A stretch of DNA of 64,000 nt from Mycetocola_B reblochoni (GTDB taxonomy: Bacteria; Actinomycetota; Actinomycetes; Actinomycetales; Microbacteriaceae): assembly GCF_003667525.1 (NCBI RefSeq), contig NZ_RCUW01000004.1, positions 1 through 64,000 on the forward strand, written 5' to 3'. The position numbers and the translations under genes were made by a program. Positions 8,113 through 16,265 of this stretch are shown piece by piece; the first letter of the stretch is position 1; each line of letters begins with the position of its first letter. A model generated the notes under the pieces. The model searched no databases and was not told the DNA's origin. It saw only the letters and a program-made list of their open reading frames with translations.

Positions 8113-8846
8113 CCGCAGCGATCTCAGTGCACGACGTCACAGTGCACTACGGTGAGGTCCTCGCCCTCGATCACGCCAGCCTCGACATCCAAGCCGGGCG
8201 CGTATGTGGACTCATCGGGATGAACGGATCTGGAAAATCCACTCTGTTCAAGACCATCATGGGGCTCCTGCGTCCCGACTCCGGAACTGTGCGCGTTGAG
8301 GGTGAGAATCCCGCGAAAGCACGCAAATCGGGCGTCGTGGGCTACGTGCCGCAGAGTGAGGACGTGGACTGGGCCTTCCCGGTAACGGTGCGCGACGTCG
8401 TCATGACCGGACGCTACGCCCACATGGGCTTCACCCGCCACGCGAGGAAGGCCGACCATGACGCCGTTGATCACGCGTTGGAACGGGTGGAACTCACTGA
8501 ATATGCAAATAGACAGATCGGGCAACTCTCAGGCGGCCAAAAGAAGCGCGCCTTCGTGGCACGCGGCATCGCGCAAGGCGCGACGATCCTGCTGCTGGAC
8601 GAGCCATTCGCTGGCGTCGACAAGCGCTCCGAAGCGACCATCACCCGTCTGCTGCGCGAACTCGCCGGCGACGGAGCAACGATCCTCGTCTCAACCCACG
8701 ACCTCCACGCATTACCCGACCTGGCCGACGAGGCCATGCTACTCATGCGGCGCGTGCTCATGCACGGCGAACCCGGCCTGGTGCTCCAGCCCGACAACCT
8801 TGCCCTGGCCTTCGGCCTGGACGTCATGAACCGAGGCGACAACTGA
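8109..8846 (+). CDS. metal (Mn-type) ABC transporter ATP-binding protein
   Basis: A 245-residue ABC ATPase with Walker A GMNGSGKST (about 38-46), Q-loop YVPQSEDVDW, signature LSGGQKKRA (about 140-148), Walker B ILLLDEPFAGVD and the switch His in STHDLH. The YVPQ(S/R)xxVDWxFPxxVxDVVxMG(R)Y stretch is typical of the MntB/ZnuC-like ATPases of cluster-9 metal importers. It overlaps the binding protein by 4 bp and the permease by 1 bp, so the three genes form one transport operon. Confidence 0.93.
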   Translation: MTAAISVHDVTVHYGEVLALDHASLDIQAGRVCGLIGMNGSGKSTLFKTIMGLLRPDSGTVRVEGENPAKARKSGVVGYVPQSEDVDWAFPVTVRDVVMTGRYAHMGFTRHARKADHDAVDHALERVELTEYANRQIGQLSGGQKKRAFVARGIAQGATILLLDEPFAGVDKRSEATITRLLRELAGDGATILVSTHDLHALPDLADEAMLLMRRVLMHGEPGLVLQPDNLALAFGLDVMNRGDN

Positions 8847-9721
8847 TGAACCTGATCGAATTCTTCCTCGAACCCCTCAGCTACGACTTCATGGTCAGAG
8901 CCCTCGCCACCACCCTGATCGCCTCGATCGTGTGCGCGGTGCTCTCCTGCTGGCTCGTCCTGATCGGTTGGTCGCTCATGGGTGACGCTGTCTCCCACGC
9001 CGTCCTCCCTGGTGTCGTCCTGGCCTACATCGCCGGTGCGCCCTTTGCGCTCGGCGCGGTGATCTTCGGCTTCCTCGCCGTCGCCCTGATCGGAGCGGTG
9101 AGAGACACCAGCAGAGTGAAGGAGGACGCCGCAATTGGGATCGTGTTCACCACCCTCTTCGCCCTCGGGCTCGTGCTGATCTCCGTCACGCCGTCGCAGA
9201 CCGACCTGAATCACATCATCTTCGGTAACCTGCTCGGCGTTTCCTGGTCGGACCTCATCCAGATCATCATCCTCGGTGCGATCACCTTCATCATTCTCAT
9301 CAGCAAACGCCGCGACTTCACCCTCTACGCCTTCGACCCCACACACGCCCACGCCATCGGGCTCAACCCGAAGCTCCTCGGTGCCGCCCTCCTCGGCCTC
9401 CTCGCACTGACCGCGGTCGTTGCTTTGCAAGCCGTCGGCGTGGTCCTCGTCGTCGCGATGCTCATCATCCCAGGAGCCACCGCCTACCTCCTCACCGACC
9501 GGTTTGGACGCATGCTCATCATCGCCCCCGCCATCTCCGCCGCTTGCGCCGTGATTGGCCTCTACCTGAGCTACTACCTCGACACCGCCTCCGGAGGCAT
9601 GGTCGTCCTCGCCCAGGGGGCCGTGTTCGCAATGGTCTACCTCTTCAGCCCCCGGCACGGCCTCATCGGAACCCGAGTCCTGAGCTCACGTCGTCGCCGA
9701 GCGCTCGCCGCTGCTCAGTGA
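8846..9721 (+). CDS. metal (Mn-type) ABC transporter permease
   Basis: A 291-residue ABC-3 family membrane protein with about eight to nine hydrophobic segments. It has GWSLMGDAVSHAVLPGVVLAY near the N-terminus (the family motif SLxGDAxSHAxLPGV) and a long hydrophobic region LGALLLGLLALTAVVALQAVG-like around residues 180-205 (written here as a paraphrase of the segment). It completes the binding protein-ATPase-permease operon and precedes the first DtxR-family regulator by 9 bp, suggesting that regulator and transporter are co-transcribed. Confidence 0.92.
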   Translation: MNLIEFFLEPLSYDFMVRALATTLIASIVCAVLSCWLVLIGWSLMGDAVSHAVLPGVVLAYIAGAPFALGAVIFGFLAVALIGAVRDTSRVKEDAAIGIVFTTLFALGLVLISVTPSQTDLNHIIFGNLLGVSWSDLIQIIILGAITFIILISKRRDFTLYAFDPTHAHAIGLNPKLLGAALLGLLALTAVVALQAVGVVLVVAMLIIPGATAYLLTDRFGRMLIIAPAISAACAVIGLYLSYYLDTASGGMVVLAQGAVFAMVYLFSPRHGLIGTRVLSSRRRRALAAAQ

Positions 9722-9730
9722 GGGCCCCGT

Positions 9731-10453
9731 ATGCGTGGCAAAAGCGACCGGTCAGGGACCAGAGCGCGGTATCTTCGTGCGATCTGGTCCCTGACCGAAT
9801 CCGATCATGTGCCGGTCACGATCACCGGCCTCGCCCGCGCACTGCAACATGTTCCGGGAAGCGTTTCCGAACAGGTCAAACGTCTCGTCGGCGATGGCCT
9901 GATCGAACACGAACGGTACAAGAGTGTTTCGCTTACGCCGGAGGGGCGGTTAGAAGCGATACAGGTCGTGCGGGCCAATCGAATACTTCGTTGCTTCCTT
10001 CACGACATCCTCAACCTCCCTTGGAGCGAACTCGCCACAAACGCAGAAGCCCTGGAAGGCAGCAGTTCACCTAGGTTTCTCCAGCGGATCGAAGCCTCCC
10101 TCGACGAGCCCACCCACGACCCCTACGGGCAACCCATCCCTACACCAGGCGGCGACATCGAACCCCTCACCGACTCACCGCTGGGACAGCTGGTTCACTT
10201 GCACCGGACTCCGGTCGTGATCACGCGAGTCGCCGACGCGCCTGTGGAAATACTGACCTTCCTCGACGAGCGGAACCTCCGCCCGGGCACTCGGATGCAG
10301 ATCCGCGCAAGTGCAACGGGTTCGCACGTCGCTGACGTCCGCACGGCACAATGGCACGGAACGCTACTCCCGGCCGGAATAGGGGCGCTTCGCGGGTCAC
10401 TCCCCGAAGAAACGGAGCAACTGCTGGCTCAACCGTCTGCGATGGACACGTAG
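9731..10453 (+). CDS. DtxR/MntR-family regulator with degenerate metal site
   Basis: This 240-residue protein has the DtxR-family layout: winged HTH (RARYLRAIWSLTESD to about residue 70), dimerisation domain, and C-terminal SH3-like FeoA domain. Compared with its neighbour at 10429-11109, the six metal ligand positions read Asn83, Arg87, Ala102, Glu106, Glu109 and Gly110 instead of His, Glu, His, Glu, Glu, His. Four of six are lost, so metal sensing is doubtful. It lies 9 bp after the Mn permease, in that operon, and its 3' end overlaps the convergent mntR by 25 bp. It may be a constitutive repressor, an antagonist that heterodimerises with MntR, or a sensor of something else. Confidence 0.85.
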   Translation: MRGKSDRSGTRARYLRAIWSLTESDHVPVTITGLARALQHVPGSVSEQVKRLVGDGLIEHERYKSVSLTPEGRLEAIQVVRANRILRCFLHDILNLPWSELATNAEALEGSSSPRFLQRIEASLDEPTHDPYGQPIPTPGGDIEPLTDSPLGQLVHLHRTPVVITRVADAPVEILTFLDERNLRPGTRMQIRASATGSHVADVRTAQWHGTLLPAGIGALRGSLPEETEQLLAQPSAMDT

Positions 10454-11109
10454 AGCGCATCCGTAGCCGAACGTCCCAACGCCACTGAGGACGCTGCCTC
10501 CGCCACCCGCACATCAAGCGAATCCGAAAAGGCCGCCCCTTCGCCGATATCGAGTGTCGCTCCGACCACAAATCCTTGCTCCTGAAAGAACTGTAGGAGC
10601 GCGGGGTCCGAGTCCGAGATGCGTTCGACCAGAACACGGTGCCCCGCTCCTACCGTAGTCAGTTGCGTTGCATCTGGGATATGTACGGTGCCGTCTGCTG
10701 ACGGGATGGGGTCGCCATGCGGGTCGCGGGTGGGGAACTCCAGAAACTCATCGATCCGGTCGATCATGAAATCTGACACCGCATGCTCAAGGTGCTCTGC
10801 CTCATCGTGCACTTGATCCCAGGAGTAGCCCAGGACACTCACAAGGAACGCCTCGATGAGGCGATGCCGCCTGACCATCACCAACGCATACGAACGTCCG
10901 GTCTCCGTCAACTCCACCGCCCCGTAAGGCGCGTGGTCTACGAGCCCCTGCGACGCGAGCTTGCGGACGGCATCAGAGACGGAGGAGAGCTTTAATCCCG
11001 TCCGCTCCGCGATCAGCGTCGGCGTCACCTGCGCGGACGACCACTCCGTGAGGCCCCATATGGCCTTCAGATAGTTCTGTGTGCTGGCGGAAAGCGCTGA
11101 GACGGACAT
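10429..11109 (-). CDS. mntR: Mn-dependent DtxR/MntR-family repressor with intact ligands
   Basis: 226 residues: winged HTH (about 5-75), dimerisation and metal domain (about 76-150), FeoA/SH3-like C-terminus. Aligned to DtxR with an offset of 3, all ancillary ligands (His82, Glu86, His101) and primary ligands (Glu105, Glu108, His109 in HDEAEHLEH) are there. Glu105 replaces the DtxR Cys102, the change associated with Mn preference in MntR proteins. The start ATG at 11109 is 14 bp from the palindrome at 11123-11144, suggesting autoregulation. It converges on the degenerate paralogue with a 25-bp overlap, so each gene's 3' end is antisense to the other. Confidence 0.88.
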   Translation of the reverse strand: MSVSALSASTQNYLKAIWGLTEWSSAQVTPTLIAERTGLKLSSVSDAVRKLASQGLVDHAPYGAVELTETGRSYALVMVRRHRLIEAFLVSVLGYSWDQVHDEAEHLEHAVSDFMIDRIDEFLEFPTRDPHGDPIPSADGTVHIPDATQLTTVGAGHRVLVERISDSDPALLQFFQEQGFVVGATLDIGEGAAFSDSLDVRVAEAASSVALGRSATDALYVSIADG

Positions 11110-11122
11110 TTACTCATGGTAC

Positions 11123-11144
11123 TGCCGAACTTTGAACTACGGCG
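11123..11144. promoter_or_regulatory. candidate autoregulatory MntR operator
   Basis: A 22-base imperfect palindrome with TGCCG and CGGCG ends and TTTGAACTACGGC on the right lies 14 bp upstream of the mntR start. It shares both arms and the core with the palindrome between nrdI and the PEPCK-like gene (5113-5135). No third equally good copy was seen by eye; 7121-7135 upstream of the Mn-binding lipoprotein is a weaker match. Binding by MntR is inferred. Confidence 0.5.
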
Positions 11145-11157
11145 CAGATGTTTTCGA

Positions 11158-12351
11158 CTATGTGCTTTCGTGCACCAAGCTCACGATTAGCGCCGTAATC
11201 GCAGCGCTCGCTTGCCTCGGCAACACGCCATTTCCAAGTGCGGCGAGCTGCTGATTTGCGGTAAGTCCATGCTGGGCATCAGTTACCCATCCCGATGGAA
11301 GACCCATGAGCCATTCCACAAACGCGGGTGCGGGACGGGGGCCGGTGTCGTCGCTCAAATGCGCAGGCGAGGGCGCAACACGGCCAGCGATCTGCTCCCA
11401 TCGAGTCACGGCTTCGGCGTATCGTCCCCAGCGTCGAAGAGTTGCCCGATCAACGACCACAGGCTCTCGGGTTCCTCGGTACGGTACCCGCTCGGTCCGT
11501 GGAGGGCGAGGTCTATGATCTGATGACTCAGCGCGATCGTGCCCCGGCGTTCCTTCACCTGTTGCAGACTCTCCCCGCCGCGTGAGGCGTCCGACGCGAG
11601 TGGTGTCCGGAAGAGTGCGGTGGGCGAGGATGAACACACGGTACCTGGGGTGGGGTGCCCCGATGTCGGAAGCGGGTAAACCGAGCCATCGCGCGTCAAA
11701 CCTGAGGTCGGCCGGGTCTCCCAGAACTGCTCCTGCTGCCCGAAGAGGTCGAGTTGCGGCTTCTCCCAGATGCCACGGGTCGGGTTCCACACCGCGAGGG
11801 GTTGCACTGTCGGGGGTTGCATCTCTGAAGTTGCGTTGCTCATTATCGTCTCCTTCGAGGTTTGCGCGGATCGCGGGCGCGGAGAGCAACCCACGGACGT
11901 TCTCGATTACGACCCATTCGGGTTGCAGCGCGTCGATCGCTGCCGCCATGTGTCCCCAGAGGCCGGAGCGGGTGCCCGGTGCCAGGCCGGCCATCTTCCC
12001 GACAGTCGACACATCTTGGCAAGGGAACCCGCCGCAGAGGATGTCCACCGGTGGGACGGTGTCCCAGTCGATAGTGGTGATGTCGCCGAGGTTCGGCGCA
12101 TCGGGCCAGTGGTGGGAGAAGACACGCGCGACGGGTTCGTTGATCTCGGAGAACCATATCGTGCGGGCGTTGAAGACTTCTTCGACGGCGAGATCGAGCC
12201 CGCCATAGCCGGAGAACAGTGACCCGACACGCAGTGGCGTGGCCGGGCTGACGAGGGGCAGGTCTGCCACGGGTGAGCCTCCTAGAACAGTGATCCCGGA
12301 GTCGTGCTGCTGCCCCGGGATGGTCACCAGCCAGGTGCACCGGCCGCACAC
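11158..12351 (-). CDS. dcm: DNA (cytosine-5) methyltransferase, phage/ICE type
   Basis: 397 residues. Motif I SLFSGYGGLDLA (about residues 44-55), motif IV GGFPCQDVS with the catalytic Cys (about 107-115), motif VI ENVRG (about 148-152), an SDIGAPHPRYRVFILA motif VIII-like segment, and the C-terminal motif X-like NQQLAALGNGVLPRQA. This is the short C5-methyltransferase found on actinobacterial phages and conjugative elements, where it protects element DNA; no restriction enzyme is visible next to it. It is divergent from the MobF gene. The middle of the gene carries a second reading frame (11406-11843) with its own strong ribosome site. The ATG at 12351 is used; later starts near the LRVGSLFSG segment are possible. 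Confidence 0.88.
   Translation of the reverse strand: MCGRCTWLVTIPGQQHDSGITVLGGSPVADLPLVSPATPLRVGSLFSGYGGLDLAVEEVFNARTIWFSEINEPVARVFSHHWPDAPNLGDITTIDWDTVPPVDILCGGFPCQDVSTVGKMAGLAPGTRSGLWGHMAAAIDALQPEWVVIENVRGLLSAPAIRANLEGDDNEQRNFRDATPDSATPRGVEPDPWHLGEAATRPLRAAGAVLGDPADLRFDARWLGLPASDIGAPHPRYRVFILAHRTLPDTTRVGRLTRRGESATGEGTPGHDRAESSDHRPRPPRTERVPYRGTREPVVVDRATLRRWGRYAEAVTRWEQIAGRVAPSPAHLSDDTGPRPAPAFVEWLMGLPSGWVTDAQHGLTANQQLAALGNGVLPRQASAAITALIVSLVHEST
11406..11843 (-). CDS. gene embedded out of frame inside the cytosine methyltransferase
   Basis: 145 residues starting at the ATG at 11843, with a perfect GAAGGAG 6 bases upstream, wholly inside dcm on the same strand but in another frame. The protein has the pattern PLAVWNPTRGIWEKPQLDLF, then PTSGLTRDGSVYPLPTSGHP, then SSSPTALFRTPLASDASRGG. 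I recognise this style (short W-rich start, PTSGxTRxGxxYxLPT, TPxASD) from proteins found with or after such methyltransferases on actinobacterial phages and conjugative elements. Both frames look selected, since the dcm frame here carries motif VIII. The function is unknown. Confidence 0.6.
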   Translation of the reverse strand: MSNATSEMQPPTVQPLAVWNPTRGIWEKPQLDLFGQQEQFWETRPTSGLTRDGSVYPLPTSGHPTPGTVCSSSPTALFRTPLASDASRGGESLQQVKERRGTIALSHQIIDLALHGPSGYRTEEPESLWSLIGQLFDAGDDTPKP

Positions 12352-12564
12352 GGCTCAGCGCCTATTCCGTCACTGAGCCTCACGTAGATATCCGCCACCG
12401 ACGTTCGCCACTCAGTCCTTCGCCACTCAGTCCTTCGCGGTTCGCTCGCACGAGTTGTCACGCGTCTTGCAAGCGAGGAGCGCCACCGTCCGAAAGTGAC
12501 CTCAGAAGTCACCACGACAGCGGTTGGTGCGGCTCACCTTCGGGGTGAAGAGAGGTGGCGGCTG
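12352..12564. other. dcm-mobF intergenic region, candidate origin of transfer
   Basis: This 213-bp divergent spacer holds two exact head-to-tail copies of the 15-mer TTCGCCACTCAGTCC (12404-12433) followed by a partial copy, an inverted pair CTCGC...GCGAG (near 12442-12477), and the inverted repeat GTGAC/GTCAC at 12496-12512. Repeat-rich spacers directly upstream of a relaxase gene are the usual site of oriT. The nic site cannot be assigned from sequence alone. It must also hold the promoters of both genes. Confidence 0.4.
12404..12433. repeat. 15-bp tandem direct repeat, two copies
   Basis: TTCGCCACTCAGTCC occurs at 12404-12418 and again at 12419-12433 without mismatch; the next bases TTCGC begin a third, truncated copy. 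Such iterons upstream of a relaxase gene could bind the relaxase or an accessory protein. Confidence 0.85.
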
Positions 12565-15500
12565 GTGACGGTTTCGATGCGGGTGATGTCCGCCGGCGAC
12601 GGCTACAAGTACCTCCTGCGCACCGTCGCATCCAGCGACGGCGACCGTGCACTCTCGACCCCGCTGACGAGGTACTACACCGAGGAAGGCACCCCGCCCG
12701 GGCGGTGGATGGGATCAGCCGTAACCGTGCTCGGTAACGGTGCGCTCGCTGTGGGAGACGAAGTCAGCGAAGAGCAGCTTCAGCGTCTGATCGGGCAGGG
12801 CCTTGACCCGGTGACCAGTCAGGAGCTCGGCAGGCCGTATCGGAAGTACCCGACGGTGGCCGAGCGCATTGAGCACCGCACTACACGTCTCGACGCTGAT
12901 CGTCCTGTGACCGAGCGTGCTGAGGCGGTCGCCGTAATCGAGGCTGAGGAGAGCGCACGGGGCGCGCGGAAGGCGGTTGCGGGGTTCGATTTCACGTTCT
13001 CGATTCCGAAGTCCGCATCAGTGCTGTGGGCAGTGTCCGACGCGGGCACGCAATCGCTGATTGCGGACGCGCACCATGCGGCGGTTGCAGAGATGGTTGC
13101 GTTCATCGAACGCGAGGTTGCCGCAACCCGCGTCGGTGCCGCAGGCCGCAACGGGGCTGTTGCGCAAGCCGATGTATCCGGGGTGATCGCGACCGCGTTC
13201 GATCACTACGACTCGCGGGCTGGTGACCCGCATCTGCATACGCATGTGGTGATCTCGAACAAGGTGCAGGCCGTGCACGACGGTAAATGGCGCTCTCTCG
13301 ACGGCCGACCCCTGCACGCCGCTACCGTCGCGCTCTCCGAACTCCACGAAGCCGTGTTCGCTGACCACCTCACGCGCGCGTTCGGTGTCGAGTGGGAAGC
13401 CCGCGTCATGGGGCGTGACCGCAACCCTGCGTGGGCGATCGCTACGGTGCCGGAGAGGTTGGTGGCGGAGTTCTCGTCCAGGTCACGGCAGATTGATCAG
13501 GAGAAGAACCGGCTCATCGCTGAGTACGTTGCCCGTCACGGCAGGCAACCGTCGCTTGCGACGGTCATCAAGCTCCGCGCGCAGGCAACGTTGGCGACGA
13601 GGCCGGAGAAGCAGGTTCGTTCGCTCGCGGACCTCACCGGTGAGTGGCGGGAGCGTGGGTCGCACCTGCTCGGTGAAGACGCCACCCGCTGGGCCCGTAC
13701 CGTCACCGCGAACGCTGCACCGTTGCTGTTGCGCGCTGATGATGTGCCGCTGGTTGTGATCGCCACGCTAGGCAGGATTGTGGTCGAGGCGGTCGGTGAG
13801 AAGCGCTCAACCTGGCGCCGATGGAACCTCACCGCCGAGGCTGCCCGCCAAACGATGCCCTACCGGTTCGCCACCACGAGGGATCGCGAAGCCGTCGTGG
13901 GAATGGTCGTCGATGCCGCCGAACACGCCTCCCTGCGACTGACTCCGCCCGAGCTCGCGTCCAGCCCGGCCGTGTTCCGCCGCTCTGATGACACGAGCAG
14001 GTTCCGGCCGATCGCGTCAACGGTGTACTCGTCACCGGCCATCCTCGCGGCAGAAGATCGGCTCCTCGAGCGCGCCCGCACCATGACCGCACCCACGGTG
14101 CCGGTCGAAGTGATCGAGAAGGTCAGCCGTCGCCCAGATCGCGACGGCAGGCTCCTCGCCGACGACCAAGCCGCAGCCCTCACCGCTGTTGCGATTTCAG
14201 GTCGTGTAGTCGATGTGTTGGTTGGCCCGGCGGGTGCCGGAAAGACGACAGCAATGCGCGCGTTGCGTACTGGGTGGGAGCGGGAACACGGGCGTGGCAG
14301 TGTCGGCGGCCTCGCCCCGTCAGCGGTCGCAGCGCAGGTCCTCGCAGACGATCTCGGCATACGAACGGAGAACACCGCGAAGTGGTGGCAAGACCACCAC
14401 GACATTGGCGCATCGTTCCGCAGGGGACAGCTCGTGATCGTGGACGAAGCCTCCCTCGCCGGCACCCTTTCGTTGGATCGCATCACGGCGCACGCCGCAG
14501 AGGTCGGGGCCAAGGTGCTGCTCGTGGGTGACTGGGCGCAACTGCAATCCGTCACCGCCGGCGGCGCGTTCTCACTCCTCGTGCACGACCGCGACGATGC
14601 CCCGGAACTGGTCGATGTCCACCGATTCGTCAATGCATGGGAGAAGACCGCCTCCCTTGATCTCCGCCACGGCCGTACCGAGTCCATCGACACCTACGCC
14701 GAACATGACCGCGTCAGCGGCGGCAACACCGAGGCGATGATCGATGCCGCCTACACCGCCTGGCGCACGGACACCCTCTCCGGCGCCTCGACGGTGCTGA
14801 TCGCGGACTCCAACGAATCCGTCCACGCGCTGAACCAGCGCGCCCGGGCTGACCTCATCCTCGATGGCACCGTGGATGCCCGCCGCGAAGTCGCTCTCCA
14901 AAGCGACGCCCGTGCCGGTGTGGGTGACACGATCATCACCCGCAAGAACGACCGCCGCCTCCGCACCCCGCGAGGATGGGTGCGCAACGGCGACCGTTGG
15001 ATAGTCACCGACATCCGAGACGACGGATCACTCACCGCACGCCGCGCGAACAGCCGCGGCACCGTGATCCTCCCGGCCGGCTACGTCTCGGATCACGTCG
15101 ATTTGGGGTACGCAGTGACGACGCATAGGGCGCAAGGAATCACGACCGACACCTCGCATGTTCTTGTTGATCCGTCCACGACGAGGGAGAACCTGTATGT
15201 CGCGATGACCCGCGGCCGGCACGCGAATCTCGCCTACGTCGCCACCGACCGACCCGACGACAGTCACACCTCACCGCATCCTGCCGATGATCCGGATTCG
15301 ACTGCACGGAGCGTGCTCTACGGGGTGCTGCAGCACGTCGGTGCCGAGCTGTCCGCGCACGAGACGATCACCACCGAGCAAGAAACCTGGGGGTCGGTGG
15401 CGCAGCTCGCGGCCGAGTACGAGACGATCGCGCAAGCAGCCCAACACGACCGCTTCGCCACCCTCATCCGCGAAGCAGGGCTCACCCCGGACGAAGCAGA

Positions 15501-16113
15501 AGACACGATCCACTCCGACGCCTTCGGCGCACTCACCACCGAACTCCGCAGAGCCGAAGCGAACCACCACAACATCGACACCCTCATGCCGCGCCTGGTC
15601 GCAGCGCGCAGCTTCGTCGACGCCGACGACATTGCCTCCGTGCTCCATCACCGTCTCGCCCGCGCAACCGCCAAACCCGCCGGTTCCGGGCGCACCCGCA
15701 AGGTACCCCGCCTGATCGCCGGCCTCATCCCCGAAGCCGCAGGACCCATGAGTGGCGAGATGCGAAAAGCCCTCACAGAGCGACGCGAGCTGATCGAGCA
15801 ACGTGCCGTGGCCGTCCTCGACCATGCTCTCACCGAGCGTCACGAATGGGCGCTCGCACTCGGAGACATGCCACCTGATACGCGAGCCGCGGCAGCGTGG
15901 AGACAGCAGGCGAGAACCGTGGCCGCGTACCGAGACCGCTACGGCATCAACACGCGCGCTCCGCTCGGCCCGGCACCCGACAGTGACGCGCAGAAGATCG
16001 ACCTTGCGAGAGCGAAAGCGGCTCTCGCAAGGCTCAGCGATCTCGCTGCCACCGAACGACACGACGACCCGGCGCGGACCGTGCGGCGTGAGGGCGCGAG
16101 GCGAGGCCTGTGA
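12565..16113 (+). CDS. MobF-family conjugative relaxase-helicase (TrwC/TraI type)
   Basis: About 1182 residues from the GTG at 12565, chosen because the family starts near TVSMRVMSAGDGYKYLL; an upstream in-frame GTG at 12496 would add 23 residues. The relaxase domain has the catalytic Tyr pair (TRYYTEEG, residues 37-38) and the metal-binding HUH-type motif HLHTH (about 223-227). A helicase domain follows with Walker A GPAGAGKTT (about 553-561), VIVDEASLAG (Walker B) and late helicase motifs VTTHRAQGIT and YVAMTRGRH. The C-terminal 250 residues are charged and helical. It nicks at oriT and unwinds the transferred strand. It shows that the accessory region is or was a conjugative or mobilisable element; the mating-pair genes are not in this window. 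Confidence 0.95.
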   Translation: MTVSMRVMSAGDGYKYLLRTVASSDGDRALSTPLTRYYTEEGTPPGRWMGSAVTVLGNGALAVGDEVSEEQLQRLIGQGLDPVTSQELGRPYRKYPTVAERIEHRTTRLDADRPVTERAEAVAVIEAEESARGARKAVAGFDFTFSIPKSASVLWAVSDAGTQSLIADAHHAAVAEMVAFIEREVAATRVGAAGRNGAVAQADVSGVIATAFDHYDSRAGDPHLHTHVVISNKVQAVHDGKWRSLDGRPLHAATVALSELHEAVFADHLTRAFGVEWEARVMGRDRNPAWAIATVPERLVAEFSSRSRQIDQEKNRLIAEYVARHGRQPSLATVIKLRAQATLATRPEKQVRSLADLTGEWRERGSHLLGEDATRWARTVTANAAPLLLRADDVPLVVIATLGRIVVEAVGEKRSTWRRWNLTAEAARQTMPYRFATTRDREAVVGMVVDAAEHASLRLTPPELASSPAVFRRSDDTSRFRPIASTVYSSPAILAAEDRLLERARTMTAPTVPVEVIEKVSRRPDRDGRLLADDQAAALTAVAISGRVVDVLVGPAGAGKTTAMRALRTGWEREHGRGSVGGLAPSAVAAQVLADDLGIRTENTAKWWQDHHDIGASFRRGQLVIVDEASLAGTLSLDRITAHAAEVGAKVLLVGDWAQLQSVTAGGAFSLLVHDRDDAPELVDVHRFVNAWEKTASLDLRHGRTESIDTYAEHDRVSGGNTEAMIDAAYTAWRTDTLSGASTVLIADSNESVHALNQRARADLILDGTVDARREVALQSDARAGVGDTIITRKNDRRLRTPRGWVRNGDRWIVTDIRDDGSLTARRANSRGTVILPAGYVSDHVDLGYAVTTHRAQGITTDTSHVLVDPSTTRENLYVAMTRGRHANLAYVATDRPDDSHTSPHPADDPDSTARSVLYGVLQHVGAELSAHETITTEQETWGSVAQLAAEYETIAQAAQHDRFATLIREAGLTPDEAEDTIHSDAFGALTTELRRAEANHHNIDTLMPRLVAARSFVDADDIASVLHHRLARATAKPAGSGRTRKVPRLIAGLIPEAAGPMSGEMRKALTERRELIEQRAVAVLDHALTERHEWALALGDMPPDTRAAAAWRQQARTVAAYRDRYGINTRAPLGPAPDSDAQKIDLARAKAALARLSDLAATERHDDPARTVRREGARRGL

Positions 16114-16265
16114 CCCCATTGCCCTTCCGAATGTCACCGGTACGTCGTAACCTGATAATGAGGCGGATTTCTCCTTGATATGACGCTCCTCGGGGCAGGC
16201 CGCAAGGCCACTCACACACGCACCGCCTCCGACACTTCGTCGTGCATGTGAGAGGAAACCCCGTC

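Noticed and set aside
12404..12433. CRISPR array
   Set aside because: Only two contiguous 15-mers with no spacers.
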